Of a stretch of 64,000 nt of DNA, positions 34,101 through 42,629 are shown in pieces. Numbering within the stretch: the first letter of the stretch is position 1; every line of letters begins with the position of its first letter. The DNA lies in the NCBI GenBank assembly GCA_964606405.1, contig CAZSGH010000002.1:1-64000 (forward strand), read 5' to 3'. A model generated the notes under the pieces. The model was not told where the DNA came from. It did no database searches and saw nothing but the letters and a program-made list of their open reading frames with translations. The DNA is from GCA-002282575 sp964606405. GTDB lineage: Bacteria > Pseudomonadota > Gammaproteobacteria > Thiomicrospirales > Thiomicrospiraceae. Made by a program: the position numbers and the translations under genes.

Positions 34101-34820
34101 TTATTTAATATCCTTAACCAACTTAATTAAATCCTCAACAGGAACTAATCCTGGAATCAATGTCCCATCAGCAAGCAAGATACTGGGAGTTCCCTGTAAA
34201 CCTAACGATGTCGCAAGATCAAAATGCTTTGCAATAGGATTAACACAGGTCATTAATTTAGAAGGCATTTCTCCCTTCATCATTTGTTCAAGTTCACCAG
34301 GAGCTTGCTGATTACACCATGCATGAACCGCTTTATTAAACGACGGTGTATCTACCCCAGAGCGTGGAAAAAAGACATAACGCACACGAATACCAGCAGC
34401 TAAAGCCTGTGGCAATTGTGTATGCAATTTTTGACAATACTGACAATCGACATCAGTAAACACCGTAATCGTATGTGTATATTTACCGCTTGCTGGCATA
34501 TACACCATAGTATCTTTATCGGCTAGCTTCTTAAACTCGGTTTCACGAAACTTCATAATTGACTCTTCCGTCAAATTACGCTTATCTGCTAGGTTTAATA
34601 ATTGACCACGCATGACATACTTAGCATCACTAGAAGTATAAAAAATGAACGCCCCATGCTGCACACTATAAACGCCTGATATTGGCGTAGGCAAAACACT
34701 AGCATCTTTTAACTCAGGTACTTGTGCTATAAGCTTTTGTTTAACAGAAGCAGACTCATCAGCAGCTAACCCATAACCAGACAAGAGCATCAATCCAAGC
34801 AGAGACATTAACTTCATCAT
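34101..34820 (-). CDS. dsbC: Periplasmic thiol:disulfide interchange protein DsbC
   Basis: This 239-residue protein has an N-terminal signal peptide (MMKLMSLLGLMLLSGYGLA), a DsbC dimerisation domain (about 25-85) and a thioredoxin-fold domain with CQYC (VFTDVDCQYCQKLHTQ). The cis-Pro loop is GTPSILLADG. It isomerises wrong disulfides in the periplasm with DsbD as reductant. It follows rplS but is separated from it by a terminator. The element further right carries a second DsbC-like gene. Confidence 0.92.
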   Translation of the reverse strand: MMKLMSLLGLMLLSGYGLAADESASVKQKLIAQVPELKDASVLPTPISGVYSVQHGAFIFYTSSDAKYVMRGQLLNLADKRNLTEESIMKFRETEFKKLADKDTMVYMPASGKYTHTITVFTDVDCQYCQKLHTQLPQALAAGIRVRYVFFPRSGVDTPSFNKAVHAWCNQQAPGELEQMMKGEMPSKLMTCVNPIAKHFDLATSLGLQGTPSILLADGTLIPGLVPVEDLIKLVKDIK

Positions 34821-34865
34821 AACATTCTTCCTTAGGAGCGAATAAAAAACAGAACATACAAAAAA

Positions 34866-34890
34866 AGCGCCATCTCTGGCGCTCTTTTTT
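34866..34890 (-). terminator. Terminator after rplS
   Basis: AGCGCC-ATCTCT-GGCGCT (34866-34883) is flanked by A6 on the left and T6 on the right, so it can stop transcription in both directions. It separates the rpsP-rplS operon from dsbC. Confidence 0.88.
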
Positions 34891-34909
34891 GCTACTAAGC
34901 TTAAGGCAA

Positions 34910-35257
34910 TTATACCTTTTCGCGAATACGAGCAGCTTTGCCGCGTAGTGCACGCAAGTAGTACAACTTAGCACGACGAACATCACCACGACGCACAACA
35001 GCAACCGAAGCAATTGAAGGGCTGTGTGTTTGGAAAACACGCTCAACACCCACACCGTGCGAAATCTTACGCACAGTGAAAGCAGAGTTTAAGCCACGAT
35101 TACGTTTAGCAATCACAACACCTTCAAATGACTGCAAACGCTCGCGCGTGCCTTCAATTACTTTAACCTGAACGATCACTGTATCACCAGGACCAAAAGC
35201 AGGTACATCATTCTTTAACTGGGCAGTTTCCAGAGCTTGAATTTTAGCGTTAATCAT
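34910..35257 (-). CDS. rplS: 50S ribosomal protein L19
   Basis: This 115-residue protein matches L19 (GDTVIVQVKVIEGTRERLQ, SFEGVVIAKRNRGLNSAFTV and RKISHGVGVERVF). It is the last gene of the rpsP-rimM-trmD-rplS operon. The 82-bp spacer after trmD contains a small palindrome, ATCGCATTCAATGCGAT, at 35279-35295. Confidence 0.98.
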   Translation of the reverse strand: MINAKIQALETAQLKNDVPAFGPGDTVIVQVKVIEGTRERLQSFEGVVIAKRNRGLNSAFTVRKISHGVGVERVFQTHSPSIASVAVVRRGDVRRAKLYYLRALRGKAARIREKV

Positions 35258-35339
35258 TATTACTCACCTTAAATCATCATCGCATTCAATGCGATTCAAT
35301 CTATTAAAATACTTGGTTTTCTATACCATACAACAAATT

Positions 35340-36095
35340 TTATTCTTGCGTTATCTTCTCAACCGAAAGACCTGCTTCTTGCAACCAGCGCTTATCTTGC
35401 TTCGTCAGCTCAACATTTGCTAACAACTCAGGACGACGTTCAGCCGTTCGAATGAGTTGCTGCTGTCTGCGCCATTTCGCAATATCAGCATGGTTACCCG
35501 ATTGCAACACTGCTGGCACTTCCTGTCCTGCAATCACAGGCGGACGTGTGTAGTGCGGGCAATCCAGCAAGCCTTGCGCAAAAGAGTCTTCAACAGCCGA
35601 CTGAGCATGTCCCAAAACACCAGGTATTAAGCGCACCACCGCATCCATCAACATCATCGCAGGCAGCTCGCCACCCGAAACAACGAAATCTCCTACCGAG
35701 ATTTCTTCATCGACAAATGAAGTAACAAAACGCTCATCCACACCTTCATAGCGACCACACAACAAGGCAACTTGCGGCAGTTTAGCTAGTTCGGCAGCTC
35801 TCGCTTGTGTTAGCGGTTTACCCTGTGGTGAAAGATAAATAAAATGAGGTTTAACATCGGCACACTGTGCGACCAAGCCTACGAACGTATCAGCCAAAGG
35901 CTGATACATCATCACCATACCTGGACCACCACCATAAGGACGATCATCAACCGTATTATGCACATTATGTACATAATCACGTGGATTGTGACACACACAA
36001 GACCATCGTCCGTTACGGTGTGCCCTACCTGTCACTCCGACATCCGTTACTGCGCTAAACAGCTCGGGAAACAGAGTAATGACATGAAAGTCCAT
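35340..36095 (-). CDS. trmD: tRNA (guanine-N1)-methyltransferase
   Basis: This 251-residue SPOUT-class enzyme methylates G37 of tRNAs. The knot region YLSPQGKPLTQA, LLCGRYEGVDERF and VGDFVVSGGELPAM is intact. I start at the ATG at 36095 (MDFHVITLFPELF), the usual TrmD N-terminus, four bases after the rimM stop. The frame extends 19 codons upstream into rimM without support. Confidence 0.97.
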   Translation of the reverse strand: MDFHVITLFPELFSAVTDVGVTGRAHRNGRWSCVCHNPRDYVHNVHNTVDDRPYGGGPGMVMMYQPLADTFVGLVAQCADVKPHFIYLSPQGKPLTQARAAELAKLPQVALLCGRYEGVDERFVTSFVDEEISVGDFVVSGGELPAMMLMDAVVRLIPGVLGHAQSAVEDSFAQGLLDCPHYTRPPVIAGQEVPAVLQSGNHADIAKWRRQQQLIRTAERRPELLANVELTKQDKRWLQEAGLSVEKITQE

Positions 36096-36099
36096 CTGC

Positions 36100-36624
36100 T
36101 TAGTTGTTAAAGTAACCAGATTCCCAGTCAACGATAATGCGCTTATTTGCAATATCTACGGCTTTAACCACCACATCCATCACAAAAGGAATCAGCTCAT
36201 CGCCCGATTCACCGCGCACACGCATCACGTCGTGAGCACCTGTTTCCATCATTTCTTTCACCACACCTAAAGAAACACCCGACTCATTTACTAGCGTACA
36301 ACCCACAAGGTCAATCCAATAATAATCATCTTCATCTTTGGGCAGTTGCTCTGGCATAATTGCCACATCACAACCCATCAACAAGCGTGCTTCTTCGCGG
36401 TCGTCAAGACCCTTAAACTTCGCAACCAATCGACCATCAGCATGGGCTTGCGCCTCTTCGACGTCGAACGATTGCCAACCTTCGGTTGTCTTTACCCACA
36501 AGGGGTTATAACTCATTAAATTGGCAGCAGGGCGAGTATAGGAAAAAAACCGCAACCAACCACGCACACCAAATAGACCATTAATACGGCCTACTAAAAT
36601 TTTGTTGTCTGTTAACGTTTGCAC
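36100..36624 (-). CDS. rimM: 16S rRNA processing protein RimM
   Basis: This 174-residue protein has the N-terminal beta-barrel (VGRINGLFGVRGWLRFFSYT) and the C-terminal PRC-barrel part (YYWIDLVGCTLVNESG and ELIPFVMDVVVKAVD, ending IIVDWESGYF). It helps mature the 30S head by binding S19. It is the second gene of the operon, 7 bp after rpsP. Confidence 0.96.
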   Translation of the reverse strand: MQTLTDNKILVGRINGLFGVRGWLRFFSYTRPAANLMSYNPLWVKTTEGWQSFDVEEAQAHADGRLVAKFKGLDDREEARLLMGCDVAIMPEQLPKDEDDYYWIDLVGCTLVNESGVSLGVVKEMMETGAHDVMRVRGESGDELIPFVMDVVVKAVDIANKRIIVDWESGYFNN

Positions 36625-36631
36625 GTTAAAA

Positions 36632-36877
36632 TCAAGCAGCCTTAGACTGCTTAGCCAAGGTCAAAACACGATCAGACGCTTGCGCACCCTGACCTACCCA
36701 GTAATCGTAACGGTCGCTGTCAAAGCGCAATTTTTCTTCATTGCCACGAGCGACAGGGTTAAAGAACCCAATACGTTCGATAAAACGACCATCACGACGC
36801 ATGCGGCTGTCCGCTACGACGATCGAATAAAAAGGTTTTTTCTTAGCTCCACCACGGGCTAGACGGATTACAACCAT
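36632..36877 (-). CDS. rpsP: 30S ribosomal protein S16
   Basis: At 81 residues it has the S16 size and start (MVVIRLARGGAKKKPFYSIV, then RMRRDGRFIERIGFFNP). It is the first gene of the rpsP-rimM-trmD-rplS operon. The 311-bp spacer between it and ffh holds a small element with repeat-like ends, so the operon promoter probably lies in its right-hand 150 bases; I see no unambiguous -35/-10 pair. Confidence 0.97.
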   Translation of the reverse strand: MVVIRLARGGAKKKPFYSIVVADSRMRRDGRFIERIGFFNPVARGNEEKLRFDSDRYDYWVGQGAQASDRVLTLAKQSKAA

Positions 36878-37022
36878 CTGTCACTCCTTATAACGTTTAA
36901 CAGCGACAACAGGAATTCCTGCTGACTATTTCTTTAGCCTTCCCCACCCAATAGCAGGGAATCGCACATTATGACAGATTAGAGAAAATAAAACAACAAA
37001 TTAAGACACCGTCAGTAGTGCA

Positions 37023-37128
37023 GGGCGATCACTAAAAATCGATCACGAAAGCGGAAATTTATTTCATTGCCTTTATGGATCCCCGCATACGCGAGGATGA
37101 CGAAATATTGGGTTATTTAGAGATACCC
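37023..37128. repeat. Short relative of the intergenic repeat with a different interior (copy E)
   Basis: The left end GGGCGATCACTAAAAATC and the inverted right end GGGTATCTCTAAATAA match the termini of copies A to D, but the 70-bp interior is unrelated. It contains a hairpin of the ATCCCCGC-ATAC-GCGAGGAT type at 37079-37098 (one mismatch), followed by GACG. This kind of GGAT-CCCCGC...GCG-GATGACG palindrome is a common bacterial intergenic element. It lies between ffh and rpsP, in a spacer of just over 300 bases. Confidence 0.6.
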
Positions 37129-37188
37129 ATTAGTAGATAACGCAGCACGATTAACGTTGCATCAACACAAGAGCCAGCGCAGTAGGTT

Positions 37189-38553
37189 TTAGCGCATGAA
37201 GGGCATCTTACCCATCGCCCCACCAGCCATACCACGCATCATGTTTTTCATGCCGCCTTTTTTCATGCTCTTCATCATTTTTTGCATTTCTTCGAACTGC
37301 TTAATCAGGCGGTTTAACTCTTGCACACTTGTACCAGAACCCAGCGCAATACGACGCTTGCGCGACCCCTTGATAATACTCGGGTGACGACGCTCTTGTA
37401 GCGTCATCGAATTAATCATCGCTTCGATGCGCTTAAACTGCTTTTCGCCCTGAGCTGCATCGACCTTTTGCGCCATACCACTCATACCTGGGAGCTTATC
37501 AAGCAAGGAAAAAACGCCACCCATTTTTTGAATTTGCTGCAGTTGCGATTTAAAGTCTTCGAAGGTAAAACCTTCACCTTCTTGCAAACGCTTAGCAAGC
37601 TTTTCTGCCTCGACTCGATCAACTTTCTGTTCAACTTGCTCAATCAGACTGAGGACATCGCCCATACCCAAGATGCGCGATGCCATACGTTCGGGATGAA
37701 AAGGCTCCAAGGCATCAAGTTTTTCGCCTGCACCCAAAAATTTAATGGGCTTGCCTGTTAGCTCGCGCAAAGACAAGGCCGCACCACCACGTGCATCACC
37801 GTCTGTCTTAGTTAAAATCACACCCGTTAAAGGCAAAGCTTCGTTAAAGGCTTTGGCGGTACGCGCCGCATCTTGCCCTGTCATAGCATCAACAACAAAC
37901 AAGGTTTCGATTGGGTTAATGGCGGCATGAATGGCTTTCGCCTCTTCCATCATCTCGCTGTCGATGTGCAAACGACCTGCCGTATCGACAATCAACACAT
38001 CGAAGAACTGCTTACGCGCGACATCGACGGCGGCTAAAGCAATATCGACAGGCTTTTGTTGTGCGGTTGAAGGGTGAAAGCTCGCCCCCACTTGCTGCGC
38101 GACCGTTTGTAACTGCGAAATCGCAGCGGGGCGGTATACGTCAGCAGAAACGACCAATACTTTCTTTTTCTCACGCTCTTTTAAATAGCGCGCCAACTTA
38201 CCAACAGTGGTGGTTTTACCCGCCCCCTGCAAACCCGCCATTAAAATAATCGCAGGTGGTGCAACATTAAGTTTTAAACCATCATTGGCTTCGCCCATCA
38301 CGGCTGTAAGCTCGTCTTTAACGATTTTAATGAACGCCTGCCCTGGTGTCAGGCTCAGTGCTACTTCTTGCCCGACTGCACGCACTTGCACACGATCAAC
38401 AAACAATTTAATGACTTCTAAGGCAACGTCTGCCTCTAATAAAGCGCGACGCACCTCACGCAAAGCATCCTTGACGTTCTCTTCGGTGAGTCGTCCTTGC
38501 CCACGAATCGATTTTAGGGTACGTTGTAAGCGTTCACTTAAATTTTCAAACAC
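37189..38553 (-). CDS. ffh: Signal recognition particle protein Ffh
   Basis: This 454-residue GTPase has the N domain (FENLSERLQRTLKSIRGQGR), the G domain with GLQGAGKTTTVGKLA, VVSADVYRPAA, DTAGRLHID and TKTDGDARGG, and a Met-rich M domain ending MKKGGMKNMMRGMAGG. It binds signal peptides with 4.5S RNA and targets ribosomes to the membrane. I start at the GTG at 38553, preceded by AGAGGAAT, which gives the normal (M/V)FENL start. The 208 bases between it and the integrase hold the chromosome-element junction but no tRNA or clear att core. Confidence 0.97.
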   Translation of the reverse strand: MFENLSERLQRTLKSIRGQGRLTEENVKDALREVRRALLEADVALEVIKLFVDRVQVRAVGQEVALSLTPGQAFIKIVKDELTAVMGEANDGLKLNVAPPAIILMAGLQGAGKTTTVGKLARYLKEREKKKVLVVSADVYRPAAISQLQTVAQQVGASFHPSTAQQKPVDIALAAVDVARKQFFDVLIVDTAGRLHIDSEMMEEAKAIHAAINPIETLFVVDAMTGQDAARTAKAFNEALPLTGVILTKTDGDARGGAALSLRELTGKPIKFLGAGEKLDALEPFHPERMASRILGMGDVLSLIEQVEQKVDRVEAEKLAKRLQEGEGFTFEDFKSQLQQIQKMGGVFSLLDKLPGMSGMAQKVDAAQGEKQFKRIEAMINSMTLQERRHPSIIKGSRKRRIALGSGTSVQELNRLIKQFEEMQKMMKSMKKGGMKNMMRGMAGGAMGKMPFMR

Positions 38554-38761
38554 GATGATTCCTCTTTGTGCACTATGCATTTTTGATATTATAAAGCATC
38601 GAAGGCAAACAGTCTGAAAATAAGTTTTTTCTCAAAGAGCACATGTATAAATTACAATAAAAACAATGCTGTGTCAACAACCTATACCCTCGATTATTAT
38701 ACCTTAGCAGCTTATACACGACTCAACTTGTAACAATGTTGCTTCAAAATAGATCATTAAT

Positions 38762-39676
38762 TTACAACCGATAAATATTGGATATTACGTTTATTGCCTG
38801 TTGCATTGACGCTCGCATATCACCTCGATCATATCCCAATGTAGTATCTACTTTGCTATGCCTAGCAATTGCCTGAACCACCCTAGGACTAATATTCTGA
38901 TCTAGTAGGTTTGTTATTAGCGTTCGTCTCATATCGTGCGGAGTCGTTTTGTTCTTGACCCCAGACTTTGAAACTACTTGTTTATAACTGTACATAACTG
39001 CTTCGCCTCGAATGCCAGATAAGTTTAGGATTTTTCCAGACGAGTGAATTGATCCAAAAACATATCTTCCATAAACTCCTTGCAGATTACATTCTTTGTA
39101 CCATAATTTTATATATGGCACGGCAAGACTTGCGATAGGAATTGTTACCTGTTTATTGCCTTTTCCAGTAACTTTGCAGGTTCCAGATTCAAAGTCTAGG
39201 TCATCTCGTTTTAACTTAGCGATTTCTTCTCGCCTTAAACCCATAAAAATGCCCAGCGAAAGCATTGCGGCACTTCTTAATCCTCTCGTTTTATTGGCAT
39301 CGTTGGCGCATACCGAAAACAACTCCTCGACTTCTGAGTTTTCTAGTTTTCGGCCCGCAACCTCTCTTGAGCCTTTTCTATTTGGAATATGGTTGATATG
39401 CATATAGGAAACTGCGGTGATTTTACCCAGGTACCAGCACTGCTTTGCAACACCCTTAAGTATTGATAAATAAGAATTAATACTTCTATAGGTCAACCCT
39501 TTTGTCTCTAATTCAGCCATTTTTTTAATAACGAATTGATGATTGAGTAGCTTCCAATTATATTTCTTGGCACTTTTATCGTCACTAAACCCAAATATGG
39601 CCTTGCAGACGGATTTCGTTTGTTGACGAGAATTTTCACTATTTAAAGATAGCAGATACAGCTCTATTGGAGTCAT
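38762..39676 (-). CDS. Tyrosine recombinase (integrase) of the conjugative element
   Basis: This 304-residue protein has the catalytic set: Arg in GLRREEI (about 158), His-x-x-Arg in PHDMRRT (about 255-258), His in ARHSKVDT (about 281) and the Tyr nucleophile in LGYDRGD (about 289). The N-terminal half (about 1-110) is a SAM-like core-binding domain. It should catalyse integration or excision of the element that extends rightward. It is the gene nearest the ffh side and reads toward it, as expected for an integrase at an element end. No excisionase gene is seen beside it. Confidence 0.88.
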   Translation of the reverse strand: MTPIELYLLSLNSENSRQQTKSVCKAIFGFSDDKSAKKYNWKLLNHQFVIKKMAELETKGLTYRSINSYLSILKGVAKQCWYLGKITAVSYMHINHIPNRKGSREVAGRKLENSEVEELFSVCANDANKTRGLRSAAMLSLGIFMGLRREEIAKLKRDDLDFESGTCKVTGKGNKQVTIPIASLAVPYIKLWYKECNLQGVYGRYVFGSIHSSGKILNLSGIRGEAVMYSYKQVVSKSGVKNKTTPHDMRRTLITNLLDQNISPRVVQAIARHSKVDTTLGYDRGDMRASMQQAINVISNIYRL

Positions 39677-39767
39677 TACGGTCTTGTTGTCCTTTGGTAT
39701 TTAACAGCACAACCGAATATTTAGCAAATAAAGTACCAATCAGCATTTATCGCTAATAACCAAAATG

Positions 39768-40460
39768 TTACCAGTATTTTTTATAAAACTTCCACTGTAA
39801 GCGTACGCTAAGCCAGACAAATGTCAACCAAACCGCAACGAACGCTTGTGCATTCGTTACAGCGTCAAACCATAGGCAGTATATGGTAATCAGAAGCATC
39901 ATTCCGCCCCAGTGTAGCGCCTTTGCGTGCAAGTAAATCGATGTAGACTCTCTTCCCGCACTATCAGTTCTAATACCACGCTCAACCATACCATCGACAA
40001 ACGCCAACGCATAAACCATTCCCACTAATGGCAATAATGAGATGATCGCCCCAATTCTAATGCCGACGATATGAACTGACTGAATAGCGACAATAAACTG
40101 CCAGTTAAACGTTTTAACAAAACGCTCAGTCCAGTTAGGTTGGTTAGGATCTGTTGCTTGTACGAGTGCTTGATAGATACCTGGTTCCTGAAACAGGATC
40201 CAGTCAAGGAAGTCAGCTATTGTCAGTGATAGATAACCTGACGGAGACTCGTTTACGATTGATTGTGATAGTTGCATCAATTCTTGAATCGTTTCAAGCC
40301 CATTAGATACACGATAAATATCGATGCCAATACGAAAAAACACAATCATTGAGCTAGTAAGCAAGACAAATAAAGCCAACCCAAAGATACCAACTGCCAA
40401 ATTAGTTGAAGGTTTATCCAGTAAATAGTGTTTTTGTTGCGGGCTATTATCTTGAGCCAT
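39768..40460 (-). CDS. DUF4400-family conjugative element membrane protein
   Basis: This 230-residue protein has four or five hydrophobic segments (about 20-45, 125-155 and 185-220 are clearest). It resembles the DUF4400 proteins found after traD in SXT/R391 and related elements. The phrase ERGIRTDSAGRESTSIYLHAKAL is the most family-like stretch. Its start overlaps the traD stop by one base, so it is translated with traD. The function is unknown; a helper of the coupling protein at the membrane is plausible but unproved. Confidence 0.75.
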   Translation of the reverse strand: MAQDNSPQQKHYLLDKPSTNLAVGIFGLALFVLLTSSMIVFFRIGIDIYRVSNGLETIQELMQLSQSIVNESPSGYLSLTIADFLDWILFQEPGIYQALVQATDPNQPNWTERFVKTFNWQFIVAIQSVHIVGIRIGAIISLLPLVGMVYALAFVDGMVERGIRTDSAGRESTSIYLHAKALHWGGMMLLITIYCLWFDAVTNAQAFVAVWLTFVWLSVRLQWKFYKKYW

Positions 40461-42625
40461 TAAGCTGCCATCCTATCATTCTCTGGCAAACTCCACATGT
40501 CCTGCCAATCATTCCTAAATTGACTGATAGAGGTATCCCAGTGTGTTTCTGTATGTTCGTACTTAATGCGCATATCGCGCACTAATTGCGCTAATGAGTC
40601 TGGTAGCAGCTTGTCATCACTTTCATCAGGCAATGGAAGTCTGATTTTCCAAAGCTGACCACCCTCCAGTAATGCAAAAGCTTGTCCCTTAGGAAGCTGA
40701 ACAATGTCTGAAGGAGAAACAACAGGCAAACGTTCCATCTGAATTCGATCCTCATTTTTGGATACAAAGCTCGTTTCACCGCTAATACTATCCTTATCAG
40801 ACACGCCTGAGCTGGCAACAATGGTGGGTATTTGTACCTCCTCAACCTGATTAGTCAAAATTTCAGCGGTTTCTTTATTTTTCACCCTGAGCATGATCAG
40901 CGTGTTTAAGTTACCACCTATTTGCTCTGCTTTAGCGGCAGAACCTATTTTTGCCTCAACATCAGACCATGTCTGCGTGTAAACGGTAACTTGGAAACCA
41001 GCACCACCGGCCTTATTGAGCAGCGGTATGAACTCATCGCCAATCAATTCATTGAACTCGTCAGCGTGAACGCTAATTTTTCGTTTCTGATTAGGATTAG
41101 CAAAGCCATAACCCGTTCCGTGTTTGTAGATTCGACCGGCCTTACTGGTTATGTCTGCAAACATCGATGCACCAACTGTTGCGGCCACCATCGGGATGCT
41201 AAGCGAATCCAAACCGACGTACACGATCGCTTTACGGCTAATAGCCTCCATCCAATCAAATACGGGTCGTTGATCGTCAATATCTTCTAAATCAGGAGAG
41301 ATTAGCTCTCCAACTTGACCAGTTGTCAGCTTTTCAAGTAATGGATATAAGCTTGAAACAAGCTTATCGAAGTAACTCTTTTCATTACCTAAAATAGCAA
41401 TGAGTGCCCTTGCAATATCGGCTAACTCTAGGCTAGATGACTCAGCATCTGCCTGAGTTGCTTTACCAAATAGCTCTTTACGCTTGGCAAACTCAATCAT
41501 CTTGACCGCATCAAAGTTGCGCTGCTTCATGACTTTGTCTTGAATTTCTTTGACATCAAAATCAAACAAATCAAGTTCAATCTGCCATCCTGGTATCATC
41601 TTGTCGAAGAATAGCGCGAGGAAGTCGATGAGTAGGCTATCGATATCAGAAGCATAGCGATAGAGCTTCTTGAAATCTGGCTTAATACCTAAAGCAACGA
41701 GTGCGCGGGTAATTACGTTCACAAATCGCCACACAAAGTCCCTAAATGCTCGACTATTGCCTTCGCTTGGTAATTGGCCAGCAATGCGATCGGCCACTTC
41801 GGTTACTTTCTCGAAGTCACCAATAGGGTTATAGCGCCATGATATTTCTGGGAAGCCAAGGTGGAAAATAATGAAGTCGTCTAATCGACCAGCAAGCTTA
41901 GCCTCAAGATACATGCGTTTTAATAAACTCGCATCGCCTTTAGGGTCGAATACGATAACCACGTCGCCTCGACGAATATCCTGAGCGATCATTAACTCGG
42001 CTAGGCGCGTTTTACCCACACGAGTTGTACCTAGAACCAGCTTATGACCGACACGCTCTGATAATGCTTCCCATACAGGGCGCTCTCCTTCCCAAAGACC
42101 TACAGCATGAATGGCGCTGTTACCACCAATAGGCGGCAAAGGAGAAACTGGATTCCACCACGCATCGTTTTGGCTGATTCGTTTAACGGTTAGTCTAATT
42201 GACTCAATCGACTTATTCTTATAACGACGCATCTCTAAGTCGCGTACAAAGTCATACAATCGACCAGGAACAACAAATCGCCTGTTTTTGGGAACTCTTA
42301 ACTGCTCTATGCGTTGTTTATGGCGTTGATCCCAACGAAACCCCATGCCAAGGTATAGTTTTTCGTGAGACCATTTAAGATCTCTACTGCCCATCTCGAA
42401 CTTGGGCATTCGACTTAATCCACGTTGATACTGGTGCAAGTTCCAGCCTTCTTTAAGTCTCTTTGCTCCCCATAATGCGGTCAACGACGCTAAAGGTGTA
42501 CTCCATGATGGATTGCTGACTATTACCGCACCTAATGGCGATAGAGTTATGCCTGCAGCGGCAGCATATATCGCTCCACCATATAACTCATAGAGTGGTC
42601 GCAGTAGGTTTTCGACTTGGCTCAT
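40460..42625 (-). CDS. traD: Type IV coupling protein TraD
   Basis: This 721-residue protein has two hydrophobic stretches near the N-terminus (about 15-55). An AAA+ VirD4/TraD motor follows, with Walker A VLGTTRVGKTRLAEL near residue 205 and Walker B DVVIVFDPKGDASLL close behind. A second conserved block is SVHADEFNELIGDEFIPLLNKAGGAGF. It couples the relaxase-DNA complex to the secretion channel at the inner membrane. It lies 4 bp downstream of traI and overlaps the DUF4400 gene, the same order as in SXT/R391-type elements. Confidence 0.92.
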   Translation of the reverse strand: MSQVENLLRPLYELYGGAIYAAAAGITLSPLGAVIVSNPSWSTPLASLTALWGAKRLKEGWNLHQYQRGLSRMPKFEMGSRDLKWSHEKLYLGMGFRWDQRHKQRIEQLRVPKNRRFVVPGRLYDFVRDLEMRRYKNKSIESIRLTVKRISQNDAWWNPVSPLPPIGGNSAIHAVGLWEGERPVWEALSERVGHKLVLGTTRVGKTRLAELMIAQDIRRGDVVIVFDPKGDASLLKRMYLEAKLAGRLDDFIIFHLGFPEISWRYNPIGDFEKVTEVADRIAGQLPSEGNSRAFRDFVWRFVNVITRALVALGIKPDFKKLYRYASDIDSLLIDFLALFFDKMIPGWQIELDLFDFDVKEIQDKVMKQRNFDAVKMIEFAKRKELFGKATQADAESSSLELADIARALIAILGNEKSYFDKLVSSLYPLLEKLTTGQVGELISPDLEDIDDQRPVFDWMEAISRKAIVYVGLDSLSIPMVAATVGASMFADITSKAGRIYKHGTGYGFANPNQKRKISVHADEFNELIGDEFIPLLNKAGGAGFQVTVYTQTWSDVEAKIGSAAKAEQIGGNLNTLIMLRVKNKETAEILTNQVEEVQIPTIVASSGVSDKDSISGETSFVSKNEDRIQMERLPVVSPSDIVQLPKGQAFALLEGGQLWKIRLPLPDESDDKLLPDSLAQLVRDMRIKYEHTETHWDTSISQFRNDWQDMWSLPENDRMAA

Positions 42626-42629
42626 AGCG

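Noticed and set aside
36911..36922. CAGGAATTCCTG palindrome upstream of rpsP
   Set aside because: It is short, single and has no partner or spacing that would mark it as a site.
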